Positions 8,019 through 16,414 of a stretch of DNA of 39,305 nucleotides are shown here, piece after piece. The notes under the pieces were generated by a model. It saw nothing but the letters and a program-made list of their open reading frames with translations, was not told where the DNA came from and searched no databases. Source of the stretch: Nitrospirota bacterium (lineage in GTDB: Bacteria > Nitrospirota > Thermodesulfovibrionia > Thermodesulfovibrionales > UBA1546); NCBI GenBank assembly GCA_016208875.1, contig JACQXD010000153.1:1-39305 (forward strand). The letters are read 5' to 3'. A program made the translations under genes and the position numbers. Numbering within the stretch: the stretch's first letter is position 1; each line of letters begins with the position of its first letter.

Positions 8019-8675
8019 ATGGTAAAAGATTTCATAGAAATACTGCGGGACAAAAAGACATTCCTTGAGCATGAGGTAAAAAATCTTTTAAGGGATAGGG
8101 GACTCCCTGTTCCTAATGGTATATTTATAAGGATCGGTGAGGCAATTCCGGAAATGATCCGGCTGTCGTATCCTCTCGTAGCAAAGGTATCATCCTCAAA
8201 AATAGTTTCAAAGACCGAAGTTCATGGTGTGAGGATTGATATAAAGGATGAGGATGAGTTAAAGAAGGCGGTGACAGAACTTATGGAGATTGAGAATGCG
8301 GAAGGTGTACTTATCGAAGAGATGGCGCCGCATGGAGTCGAAGTTATAGTCGGGGGAATAAAAGATAAACAGTTCGGTCCTGTGGTGATGTTCGGACTTG
8401 GTGGGATATTTGTCGAGTTATTTGAAGATACTGCCTTTGCCCTCGCACCGATGACAGGGGAAGATGCCCTCTGGCTAATCCGGCAGGTAAAGGGATATAA
8501 GCTGATCGAGGGCTATAGAGGAAGACCCCCGATGGATAAGGATGCCCTAATAAAAATAATCCTTGAGGTTTCGGATATAATCGCATCAGGAGATGTCGAG
8601 GAGATTGATTTAAATCCTGTTTCCATTTATCCAAAAGGTGCAATGGTTCTTGATGCAAAGATGAAGATGAGATAG
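8019..8675 (+). CDS. ATP-grasp protein, acetyl-CoA synthetase (ADP-forming) beta-subunit-like
   Basis: 218 residues matching the stand-alone beta subunit (ATP-grasp_5) of NDP-forming acyl-CoA synthetases, which make ATP from acyl-CoA, ADP and phosphate. Features: the N-terminal AAGIPVP-like segment (LLRDRGLPVPNG), PLVAKVSSSKIVSKTEVHGV with the nucleotide-binding lysine and the His-Gly pair, VLIEEMAPHGVEVIVGGIKD, the Gly-rich FGPVVMFGLGGIFVEL, and the metal-binding end EEIDLNPVSIYPKGAMVLDAK. The alpha subunit, which carries the phosphohistidine, is not in this window, so it must be encoded elsewhere. It lies 3 bases after the 74-aa gene, an unexpected partnership for a metabolic subunit. Confidence 0.85.
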   Translation: MVKDFIEILRDKKTFLEHEVKNLLRDRGLPVPNGIFIRIGEAIPEMIRLSYPLVAKVSSSKIVSKTEVHGVRIDIKDEDELKKAVTELMEIENAEGVLIEEMAPHGVEVIVGGIKDKQFGPVVMFGLGGIFVELFEDTAFALAPMTGEDALWLIRQVKGYKLIEGYRGRPPMDKDALIKIILEVSDIIASGDVEEIDLNPVSIYPKGAMVLDAKMKMR

Positions 8676-8723
8676 CCTTCCGCATTTTGAATTCTACTTT
8701 TGCAGATAACCGGCTTTGATTTC

Positions 8724-8760
8724 TTGTCAAAATTTGGTAGTCTATAATTAAGACTTAATT
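8724..8760 (+). promoter_or_regulatory. Promoter/operator of the Phd-ParE pair
   Basis: TATAAT at 8743-8748 overlaps a perfect 15-base palindrome, AATTAAGACTTAATT (8746-8760). A TTGTCA at 8724-8729 is closer than usual (13 bases). A palindrome over the -10 is the standard place for antitoxin autorepression. The antitoxin gene has a separate ribosome binding site, AAGGAAGG. Confidence 0.6.
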
Positions 8761-8781
8761 CTGACCCTAAGGAAGGAAAAG

Positions 8782-9066
8782 ATGAAACTGAGCACAGCTG
8801 TCAAGCCTATAAGTCACATCAAATCTCACGCATCGGAGATAATTAGCGAAATATCCGAAACCGGTAATCCGGTTGTCGTAACTGTAAACGGAGAGGCGCG
8901 GGTAATAATTCAGGACATAAGAGAATATGAAAAAGACCGCGAGAGCATGGCAATGCTGAAGATGCTGGCAATGGGAAGAAAAGACATGCTTGAAGGCAGG
9001 CACAAACCGATTCAGCAGGCTTTTGCAGAATTAAAAAAGAAAATACGCTCTGCGGAAAAGTTGTGA
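8782..9066 (+). CDS. Type II antitoxin, Phd/YefM family
   Basis: 94 residues. The N-terminal half matches Phd/YefM: AVKPISHIKSHASEIISEI, then the strand NPVVVTVNGEARVIIQDIREYE typical of the dimeric DNA-binding domain. The C-terminal helices, including RHKPIQQAFAELKKKI, would wrap the toxin. It precedes and overlaps the toxin gene (GTGA), the usual order. The palindrome over its promoter is a likely autoregulatory operator. Confidence 0.9.
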   Translation: MKLSTAVKPISHIKSHASEIISEISETGNPVVVTVNGEARVIIQDIREYEKDRESMAMLKMLAMGRKDMLEGRHKPIQQAFAELKKKIRSAEKL

Positions 9067-9389
9067 AATACAAAGTCCGTATTACCGGGGTTGCCCAAGA
9101 TGATCTTTATTCAATCTACACGTATGTAGCAAACAATGACTCGCCGGGGAAGGCTGAACATCTACTTGACAACATTGAAAGGGCTATAGTATCTCTGGAA
9201 ACAATGTCTGCGCGAGGCAATCACCCGCCTGAGATGCAACGCTGGGGGATTTTGGATTTCAGAGAAGTATTTTTTAAGCCGTATCGTATCATCTACGAAA
9301 TCAAAGAAAAATCCGTTTTTATTCACGCCGTTCTCGATGGCCGGCGTAACTGCGAAGACCTCTTACAGCAACGGCTACTGAGAGCATGA
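9063..9389 (+). CDS. Type II toxin, RelE/ParE family
   Basis: 108 residues from a GTG start that overlaps the antitoxin stop. The RelE/ParE fold signature is visible: YKVRITGVAQDDLYSIYTYV at the N-terminus, and near the end FREVFFKPYRIIYEIKEKSV followed by IHAVLDGRRNCEDLL. The DGRR near the C-terminus fits ParE/RelE-type toxins. Whether it acts on gyrase or on ribosome-bound mRNA cannot be told. The pair ends 73 bases from the broken end of a convergent peroxiredoxin gene, so its arrival may have cut that gene. Confidence 0.88.
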   Translation: MKYKVRITGVAQDDLYSIYTYVANNDSPGKAEHLLDNIERAIVSLETMSARGNHPPEMQRWGILDFREVFFKPYRIIYEIKEKSVFIHAVLDGRRNCEDLLQQRLLRA

Positions 9390-9462
9390 TGCAAAAGTCA
9401 TTTGTAAGATGAACCTCATTTAAGCATCTATCAGGCATAGATGAGTTACCGGATGTTTTACT

Positions 9463-9750
9463 TCAATGCCTCTGCCAGGCAAGATGCACATATTTCGTAT
9501 CCGTGCTTATCGTTATCACCTCGGCATTCTCTTTTTTAATGTTCTCGTACCGATCTGCCAGATCAGCAAACTCGGTAGCTCAGACAAATGTAAAATCGGC
9601 AGGATAAAAAAACAGGATAGTCCATTTGCCATCTTTCTTCAAGGCCTCGAGACTCCGTTCACCGAAGAAATTCTCTGCCGGCTCGTATGTCTCGATCTTA
9701 AAATCGGGAACTGTCTCACCAACCCTCAGGCCACAACCTACTTCGCACAT
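9463..9750 (-). pseudogene. Selenocysteine-type peroxiredoxin (UGA at the peroxidatic position), 3'-truncated
   Basis: AhpC-type peroxiredoxins reduce hydroperoxides with an active cysteine in an FTFVC-x-TE context. From the ATG at 9750 (ribosome binding site GGAGGT) the frame reads through the thioredoxin-fold start to FFYPADFTFV, then TGA (9580-9582), then ATEFADLADRYENIKKENAE and ISTDTKYVHLAWQRH before a TGA at 9463. The in-frame TGA sits exactly at the peroxidatic cysteine, and conserved sequence continues after it. A hairpin 20 bases further on fits a bacterial SECIS. I read the gene as descended from a selenoprotein. Only 95 of about 200 residues remain, ending next to the toxin-antitoxin pair, so it is now a remnant. 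A plain Cys-to-stop mutation is the alternative. Confidence 0.75.
9548..9568 (-). promoter_or_regulatory. SECIS-like hairpin after the peroxiredoxin UGA
   Basis: Read on the minus strand, UGCUGAUCU-GGC-AGAUCGGUA forms a 9-pair stem (two G-U pairs) with a 3-base loop beginning with G. The loop starts 20 bases after the UGA. These values fit the usual bacterial SECIS (loop with an early G, roughly 16-37 bases from the UGA). Confidence 0.6.
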
Positions 9751-9845
9751 AATGCACCTCCATAGATGATCTCTTGAAATCATTGTAGGACTAAAAATTT
9801 CGGATGGCAAGTAGTATGTTATTCCGTACTTATGACCTTACTATG

Positions 9846-11813
9846 CTATGCATCCAGAACCTCCCTAACCTTTTTTAGGAGATACATCGGCGACGAGGGC
9901 TTAGAGATAAAATTCAACCCATCTTCGGCAGGATTTTTATTGATAATATCTGCGGTAAAACCGCTCGAAAAAAGTGCCTTGATATCGGGTTTCACCTTCT
10001 TTATCGTTTCATAAACATCCTTCCCGTTCTTCTTCGGCATTACTACATCGAGGAGAAGAAGTCCGACCCTGTCTTTATTCTCCATGAATTTTATGATCGC
10101 ATCCTCCCCGTTCACCGCTGTTATGACCTTATAGCCGAATTCTTCGAGCACTTCTCTGGTAGTCGCTCTCACATCCTCATTATCCTCTGCCAGCAGCACT
10201 ATTTCCGTCCCCCGGGCCGGAGGGATGGATGTTTCGTCTCTTAGCCCTTCGAACGCTATTTCGGTCAAAGGCAGATATATCTTAAATGTCGTGCCCTTTC
10301 CAGGTTCACTGTAACAATCTATATATCCATTATGCTGCTCGATTATCCCGTAAACTATGGAAAGGCCGAGTCCTGTACCCTTACCGACTTCCTTTGTTGT
10401 AAAGAAGGGCTCAAATATCCTCTGCCTTGTTATCGCATCCATTCCTATGCCTGTATCCGTAACAGAGACGGCGGCATACATCCCCGGTTTAATATACCCC
10501 TGTGTTCTGATATATGCATTGTCCAGATCCACAAACTCTGTGCTTATGATTAAACGTCCTCCTTCAGGCATTGCATCTTTTGCGTTTTTGGCAAGGTTCA
10601 TGAACACCTGCTCCATCTGTCCGCCGTCTGCCATGACGGTTACCCTTCCATCTGCAAGACTGGTCTCAACTTCTATGTTGTCGCCGATAATCCTACCGAG
10701 GACTTTTTCCGTTGTCGTGATAATGTCGTTCAGGTCTATAGGTGCAAGGGTTATCCTATCTCTTCGTCCGAATGTCAGAAGGCTCTGTGTAAGGTCTGCT
10801 GCCTTAGCGCATGAGTTAAGCATCTGCTCTATATAGCCTCTTAGAAGATCGTCTTCTTTCATCTTCATCCTTAAGAGATGCCCGTAATTCGTTATTGCGG
10901 TCAAACGGTTATTAAAGTCATGTGCGATGCCCCCTGCAAACTGTCCGATGGCTTCCATCTTTTGTGCATGGGCGAGTTTCTCTTCGAGAATCGTCTTCTC
11001 TTTTTCCCTCTTACTTAGGTTTTCGGCCATGGCATTAAAGGCCTCTGCCAGTTTTCCAATCTCATCCCTTGACCTTACAGAAACTTTTTTCTCCGACGCC
11101 CCCTGACCCAGCATCTCAACAGCATCGGTTAATGCCTCAAGGGGCCTCGTAACCCACCCTGCCGATATATATATGACGATTACACCGGAGAGCAGAAATA
11201 AAGCTGCTATAATCGCATTATGAATGAGGGTAGACCTGATCGTTCTGTTTACGGCACCCTTATCAAGCATTACGTTGACGTATCCTATTATTTTCTCCGT
11301 TTTCCCCGGATCCTTGATATCGAAATAGAGCGACTCCTCGGACCGTGAAGAAATCTCAAGGGTAATTGCCCTCAGGAATTCGATAGTATCTTTATTCTCG
11401 ATGATCTCAAGCGACCGGGAATTGATTAGCTTGGCCATAAATCCTTTATGTCCATCATCTTTCATTTCCGTATGTAGCTTTAAAGAAGGATTCTTTTTCT
11501 CGACAAGAAGTACCTTTTTGTCGGCCGTGAATATCGAAACCAACAGGACATCTCTCTGGTTCATTATCCCATGAACAGTATCCGAGAGAAGGCTCTCTCT
11601 CTCGGCAAATGCTCCCGTACGGGAGTTGTATGCTAAAAGATCCGAAAGCATTACGCCCCGTTGGATAATGTCTTCTCGGATATTTTTATTCTGGTGGTAT
11701 ATAAAATACGCTGTAAAGACGGATGAAACAATTATTATAAAAACGGCAAAGACTCCGAAAACCTTCAGGCTGAAACTTTCTCTAAATTTCTTATAAAATT
11801 CGAATCTTCTCAT
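9846..11813 (-). CDS. Membrane hybrid histidine kinase with C-terminal receiver
   Basis: 655 residues. A transmembrane helix at about 16-38 and another at about 198-220 enclose a periplasmic sensor region of some 160 residues. Then HAMP (about 220-272), a short coiled coil, HisKA with phospho-acceptor H298 in GGIAHDFNN, and HATPase with N-box FMNLAKNAKDAM, G1 VTDTGIGM and G2 GKGTGLGLSIVYG. The receiver domain covers about 537-655 with acidic pocket LLAEDNED, phospho-acceptor D589 in LLLLDVVMPKKNG and K638 in ISKPSS. There is no output domain, so a response regulator or phosphotransfer protein must exist elsewhere. It lies 28 bases after a periplasmic binding protein gene on the same strand, which probably supplies the signal. 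Confidence 0.92.
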   Translation of the reverse strand: MRRFEFYKKFRESFSLKVFGVFAVFIIIVSSVFTAYFIYHQNKNIREDIIQRGVMLSDLLAYNSRTGAFAERESLLSDTVHGIMNQRDVLLVSIFTADKKVLLVEKKNPSLKLHTEMKDDGHKGFMAKLINSRSLEIIENKDTIEFLRAITLEISSRSEESLYFDIKDPGKTEKIIGYVNVMLDKGAVNRTIRSTLIHNAIIAALFLLSGVIVIYISAGWVTRPLEALTDAVEMLGQGASEKKVSVRSRDEIGKLAEAFNAMAENLSKREKEKTILEEKLAHAQKMEAIGQFAGGIAHDFNNRLTAITNYGHLLRMKMKEDDLLRGYIEQMLNSCAKAADLTQSLLTFGRRDRITLAPIDLNDIITTTEKVLGRIIGDNIEVETSLADGRVTVMADGGQMEQVFMNLAKNAKDAMPEGGRLIISTEFVDLDNAYIRTQGYIKPGMYAAVSVTDTGIGMDAITRQRIFEPFFTTKEVGKGTGLGLSIVYGIIEQHNGYIDCYSEPGKGTTFKIYLPLTEIAFEGLRDETSIPPARGTEIVLLAEDNEDVRATTREVLEEFGYKVITAVNGEDAIIKFMENKDRVGLLLLDVVMPKKNGKDVYETIKKVKPDIKALFSSGFTADIINKNPAEDGLNFISKPSSPMYLLKKVREVLDA

Positions 11814-11841
11814 ATAAATCTATTCGCCGTTTATTTTTGTA

Positions 11842-12774
11842 TTAATCAATGACGTCTGCCTTTTTTAGTACCGCATCCCTGATCTCTATACCCATCTTGG
11901 CCGCAATCTTCCTGTTGATGGTCAGCGTCGATTTCCTTGCATCAATTCTTATCGGAGGTTTGACGTCGCTTTCATAAAGCAATTTTCTCATGACCTCTCC
12001 TGTCTGCAAACCCAGATCGAACGCATCTATGCCCAGGGCCGCCACGGCTCCCATCTCCACATATTTTTTCGAAAAAGTGAAAACGGGTATTCTGTTTTGA
12101 AACGAAAACAGAAGGATATGATTGATGGTCTCGGAATTTACAACTGTCGTATTGGGAAGCATCAAGAAGACATCTATCTTATCCTTCATGCCGTCTATAC
12201 GTGAGAAGACATCGGATGACACCGCGGCCTTTTTTAGGATCAGATCGATTCCGATTGAGCCGGCAGCCTGAAGGGCCTCTGTTACAAATGCGCCTGAATT
12301 ACGGGGATCATATATTATTCCAACCCGCTTTGTATGCGGGAAGACTGAAATTATTGCGTTTATATAACTTGTCGGTGATATATTCATGTCAACGCCGGAT
12401 AGGTTTTCATTTTCCGAAATACTGTCCGGCAGATGCGGTACCATCGTATAAACAATCGGCAGGTCTTTAATCTCCTTTACATGTTTAAGGGCATCGGTGC
12501 CGATCGTTAAAATTGCGTCAGGATTCATTCTGAGTATCTTCCCCGCCATCCCATTGTGATTGTGCCTTTCGAGACTTAATTCTTTTACGGTACAATCGCA
12601 GGTCCTTCTAAATCCCTCTATCACGTCATTGAAAGGTTTGATCTCTGCACTTTTAACAACCACTACTTTTCGATTTTCGGAGACTGCTGTATGGCATAGG
12701 AGCAGCAAAATAGCGGCAGCCAGCAATGCTATTTTTCCGGCCTTAGTCAAGATTTTTAATGCTCCCCCTTTCAT
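11842..12774 (-). CDS. ABC-transporter substrate-binding-like protein (PF04392 type)
   Basis: About 310 residues, a periplasmic binding protein of the ABC_sub_bind family. A signal peptide (IALLAAAILLLLCHTAVS) is followed by the two-lobe fold: VVVVKSAEIKPFNDVIEGF, the NPDAILTIGTDALKHVKEI stretch, PIVYTMV, then FPHTKRVGIIYDPRNSGAF in the second lobe and FDLGLQTGEVMRKLL near the end. No permease or ATPase of that system lies nearby; instead a hybrid kinase follows within 28 bases, so the protein probably presents a ligand to the kinase. The start is uncertain: ATG at 12774, or a TTG near residue 10 preceded by GGGGGAG. The ligand is unknown. Confidence 0.8.
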   Translation of the reverse strand: MKGGALKILTKAGKIALLAAAILLLLCHTAVSENRKVVVVKSAEIKPFNDVIEGFRRTCDCTVKELSLERHNHNGMAGKILRMNPDAILTIGTDALKHVKEIKDLPIVYTMVPHLPDSISENENLSGVDMNISPTSYINAIISVFPHTKRVGIIYDPRNSGAFVTEALQAAGSIGIDLILKKAAVSSDVFSRIDGMKDKIDVFLMLPNTTVVNSETINHILLFSFQNRIPVFTFSKKYVEMGAVAALGIDAFDLGLQTGEVMRKLLYESDVKPPIRIDARKSTLTINRKIAAKMGIEIRDAVLKKADVID

Positions 12775-12993
12775 GCCCACAAAAATACTAATACAGACTA
12801 AAATAAAGTGTCTTGTTTGTTTCCCCTTTATTTTTGTGGACTGATTATGGAATAGCTTACACATGCCGAGATTATTTTGTCAATCCAAAGAATGTGACGA
12901 AGGCAATGTTAAAATAATTCTTATTCCAAAACAGCCCCCCCATAATCCCGCATAAAAAAAGAAGGCCGTCAAAGGAAACAGTATTTATACCCA

Positions 12994-13022
12994 TTGACTT
13001 AACATCAAGTTGGTTGTATCAT
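12994..13022 (+). promoter_or_regulatory. Leaderless-type promoter of the HigB-like gene
   Basis: TTGACT (12994-12999), 17 bases, TATCAT (13017-13022), then 5 bases to the ATG at 13028. No Shine-Dalgarno sequence fits in the gap. Confidence 0.6.
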
Positions 13023-13027
13023 AAGCA

Positions 13028-13378
13028 ATGACATTCCTTGTTAATTATTGGCGGAATCCAGCAGGGAAAGCGCCTGTTGAAAAATACATTGACGAGATAA
13101 ACAACAAGGGAGAAAAAGCAGAGTTGCTTTCTGCATTGAAGGGGATACAGGAATACGGCGCTGATGCTGTAGGCGTTGAATTCAGGCAGATAGAGGGCAA
13201 GCTCTGGGAGCTAAAGATAAGAACACATGGCAGCCAGCACAGGATATTTTATGTTGTGCTTAAGGGTAATGAGATGTTTCTTCTTCATGCTTACTTGAAG
13301 AAGACGCCTAAAGCGCCTTTAAGGGAGATAGAGACAGCAAAACAAAGAATGGAACAATTAATGGAGGTGAAACTATGA
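13028..13378 (+). CDS. Type II toxin, HigB/RelE-like (phage-derived Gp49 type)
   Basis: 116 residues. The family signature is clear: VEKYIDEINNKGEKAELLSALKG (shown in part), RQIEGKLWELKIRTHGSQHR and IFYVVLKGNEMFLLHAYLKKT, with the KTPKAPLREIETAKQR tail. Such toxins are ribosome-dependent RNases. The toxin-first order, with an XRE antitoxin overlapping by 4 bases (ATGA), is the HigBA arrangement. The promoter is directly before the ATG, so the toxin would be made from a leaderless message while the antitoxin has a strong GGAGG site. That asymmetry could help keep antitoxin in excess. Confidence 0.9.
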   Translation: MTFLVNYWRNPAGKAPVEKYIDEINNKGEKAELLSALKGIQEYGADAVGVEFRQIEGKLWELKIRTHGSQHRIFYVVLKGNEMFLLHAYLKKTPKAPLREIETAKQRMEQLMEVKL

Positions 13379-13662
13379 GAAGCGACCTTGATAAACATAT
13401 TGAGAGACACTTGAAAGACAAAGAGTTCAGGATTTATTTTGACCGGGCAGAGGCAAAAAGGAAAATTGCGCAGGAGATAGCGATTCTGAGGAAGACACAT
13501 CACATCACACAGGCACAGTTGGCAAAAGAGATTCAGACAAGCCAGCAGGCCATCTCAAGGCTTGAAAGTCCTAATGACAAGCGTATGCCTTCCCTTGAAT
13601 TCCTTGATAGGATTGCAAAGGTCTTTAACAGAAGGCTTGTAATTTCGTTGCAGAGGTCATGA
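13375..13662 (+). CDS. XRE-family antitoxin, HigA-like
   Basis: 95 residues. The helix-turn-helix lies at about residues 35-85: IAILRKTHHITQAQLAKEIQ, TSQQAISRLES, and LEFLDRIAKVFNRRLVISLQ, typical of XRE proteins. A GGAGG site precedes the ATG, which overlaps the toxin stop. It should neutralise the HigB-like toxin and repress the pair's promoter. A fragment of a second, similar antitoxin follows immediately. Confidence 0.9.
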   Translation: MRSDLDKHIERHLKDKEFRIYFDRAEAKRKIAQEIAILRKTHHITQAQLAKEIQTSQQAISRLESPNDKRMPSLEFLDRIAKVFNRRLVISLQRS

Positions 13663-13741
13663 CCTTGATCCTGAATTTGAGCTTTTAGCGAGCTTTATCA
13701 AGGCAAGGGAAAAGGCAGGGTTAATGCAGGTGCAATGGTAG
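13661..13741 (+). pseudogene. Fragment of a second HTH antitoxin
   Basis: A frame beginning at the HigA stop reads DLDPEFELLASFIKAREKAG followed by LMQ and a stop. This resembles the lead-in of another XRE antitoxin (DPEF...ARxxAGLTQ), with nothing left of the helix-turn-helix core. A 32-codon frame at 13735-13833 follows; I cannot assign it. Confidence 0.5.
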
Positions 13742-13847
13742 AAGCTGTACGCTTTGCTTTAGTTGTTAGAAATTTAGAAAGTCAGATCGAATCGCTAAGA
13801 AATAAAACAGGTCTATGGGATTGGGACTTATGAATTAAGAAAACAAA

Positions 13848-13922
13848 TGGTGGGCGATGGGGGTATCGAACCCACGACCTCTTCCGTGTGAAGGAAGCGC
13901 TCTCCCACTGAGCTAATCGCCC
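13848..13922 (-). tRNA. tRNA-Val(CAC)
   Basis: 75 bases including an encoded CCA. Acceptor stem GGGCGAT/ATCGCCC, D-arm TAGCTCAGTGGGAGAGC, anticodon stem CTTCC/GGAAG around loop TTCACAC (anticodon CAC), T-arm with GTTCGATAC. It reads valine GUG codons. Confidence 0.95.
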
Positions 13923-13926
13923 TTCT

Positions 13927-14107
13927 CAAAAGTATCAAAGTTTCATAGGGTCAAAGCGTCAAAGTTTCTGTAACACCTTGCCGCTGCGAAACTTCAAATT
14001 TATCAATTAGGATGTATCATTTTAAATTTTGCAATTTGCAATGATAAATTTAACTTTGCTCCTCTGACACTTTGATACTATAATGCTATGACCCTCTGAC
14101 ACTTTCA
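13927..14107. repeat. TCAAAG/CTTTGA repeat-rich gap between tRNA-Val and pgk
   Basis: Degenerate tandem words: GTATCAAAGTTTCATAGGGT, GTCAAAGCGTCAAAGTTTC, then CTCTGACACTTTGATAC and CCTCTGACACTTTC in the opposite sense. The last copy supplies the pgk stop region. No gene is visible in the roughly 180 bases. Confidence 0.55.
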
Positions 14108-15343
14108 TCCTTCTTTTCTATCCGTCAGCGCAGCAATTCCCGGCAGTTCTTTTCCCTCGAGTAACTGCAACGACGCACCACCGCCGGTTGATATGAATGA
14201 TATGGAATCCGACACCCCTGCCCTATGAACGGCAAGATCGGTATCTCCGCCGCCCACTATTGTTAGGGCATATGCGTCTGCCACCGAATGGGCAATAGCA
14301 AAGGTACCCCTCGAGAATGCGTCCATCTCGAACACACCCATGGGACCATTCCAAATTATCGTCTTTGCATCCTGTATTGCCTCTGAGAAAAGCTTAACCG
14401 ATGCAGGGCCTATATCCAGCGCCCTCCAGCCCTTTGGGATCTCCTGTGTGGTAACGAGCTTTGTCTCCGAGCCGGCCTCTATGCTCTGGGCTATAACCGA
14501 ATCAACAGGCAGATAAAATTTTACATTATTCGTTATAAGTTTTCTCCTTATCATCTCTGCAAACTCAAGCATCTCGGTCTCAACCAGGGAATCGCCGACC
14601 TCATGGCCCATGGCCTTTATAAATGTATATGCCATGCCTCCACCTACTATAACCTTATCTACCTTGTCTACGAGATTTTCGAGAACGCCTATCTTTCCCG
14701 ACACCTTTGCACCGCCGAGTATCGCAACGAACGGCCTTACCGGGCTTTGAACAGTGCCCTTTAGATATTCTATCTCCTTCCTCATCAGGAACCCTACTGC
14801 CGAGGGGATAAACTTCGGGACGCCTACAGTAGATGCATGTGACCGATGTGCCGTTCCGAAGGCATCATTCACGTAATAATCGGCAAGTCTTGCGAGAGAC
14901 TTTGCAAACTCTTCCTCATTCTTTTCTTCGCCCGGATGGAATCTGAGATTTTCAAGGAGCAGAACATCTCCGTCCTTCATCTTCGAGACAATACCTTCCA
15001 CTTGAGGGCCGATACAGTCGTGTGCAAAGATGACCTCTTTTCCGAGAAGCCTTTGTAGTCTCTTTGCAACAGGCGCAAGGGTAAATCTCGGGTCTACCTT
15101 CCCCTTGGGCCTTCCGAGGTGAGAGGCAATGATGACCTTTGCCCCTTCATCTATCCCATAATCAATGGTCGGCAAAGTGGAGCGTATTCTGCGGTCATCC
15201 GTGATACTGAGGTTGTCATCGAGAGGCACATTAAAATCGGCTCTTATAAATACCCGTTTGCCCTTTATATTCAGTTCTTCTATCGTGAGTTTATTCAGTA
15301 TATCCTTTATCGGGAGCGGATTACCATTGGTTTTCCTTGCCAT
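14105..15343 (-). CDS. pgk: Phosphoglycerate kinase
   Basis: Glycolytic enzyme that transfers phosphate between 1,3-bisphosphoglycerate and ADP; 412 residues, normal length. Motifs: GKRVFIRADFNVPLDD, IASHLGRPKG, LLENLRFHPGEEKNEEEFAK, YVNDAFGTAHRSHAST, GGAKVSGKIGVLENL, the hinge and nucleotide site IWNGPMGVFE, and TIVGGGDTDLAV/FISTGGGASLQLLEG. It lies 6 bases after gap on the same strand, a common pairing in bacteria. The reading frame is intact. Confidence 0.97.
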   Translation of the reverse strand: MARKTNGNPLPIKDILNKLTIEELNIKGKRVFIRADFNVPLDDNLSITDDRRIRSTLPTIDYGIDEGAKVIIASHLGRPKGKVDPRFTLAPVAKRLQRLLGKEVIFAHDCIGPQVEGIVSKMKDGDVLLLENLRFHPGEEKNEEEFAKSLARLADYYVNDAFGTAHRSHASTVGVPKFIPSAVGFLMRKEIEYLKGTVQSPVRPFVAILGGAKVSGKIGVLENLVDKVDKVIVGGGMAYTFIKAMGHEVGDSLVETEMLEFAEMIRRKLITNNVKFYLPVDSVIAQSIEAGSETKLVTTQEIPKGWRALDIGPASVKLFSEAIQDAKTIIWNGPMGVFEMDAFSRGTFAIAHSVADAYALTIVGGGDTDLAVHRAGVSDSISFISTGGGASLQLLEGKELPGIAALTDRKEG

Positions 15344-15349
15344 AATAAA

Positions 15350-16366
<1,017 letters not shown>

Positions 16367-16374
16367 TTAAATTA

Positions 16375-16414
16375 GCCCTTAGCTGTCAGCTATAAGCTAT
16401 TAGCTAACAGCTAA
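16375..16414. repeat. AGCTATAAGCT-type repeat between gap and DUF1015
   Basis: Words TAGCTGTCAGC, TATAAGCTATTAGCT and AACAGCTA. Related to the in-frame copy at 16944-16979. Confidence 0.6.

Noticed and set aside
9580-9582. Peroxiredoxin TGA read as an ordinary nonsense mutation
   Set aside because: Not fully excluded, since the gene is a remnant, but the exact position at the active cysteine together with the hairpin at the right distance makes the selenocysteine reading more likely.
9466-9765. 99-codon plus-strand frame opposite the peroxiredoxin
   Set aside because: Antisense to clearly conserved peroxiredoxin sequence; no motifs of its own.
13735-13833. 32-codon frame (EAVRFALVVRNLESQIESLR) as a small protein gene
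   Set aside because: No ribosome binding site and no family recognised; it follows an antitoxin fragment and is more likely debris. Kept only as a remark.
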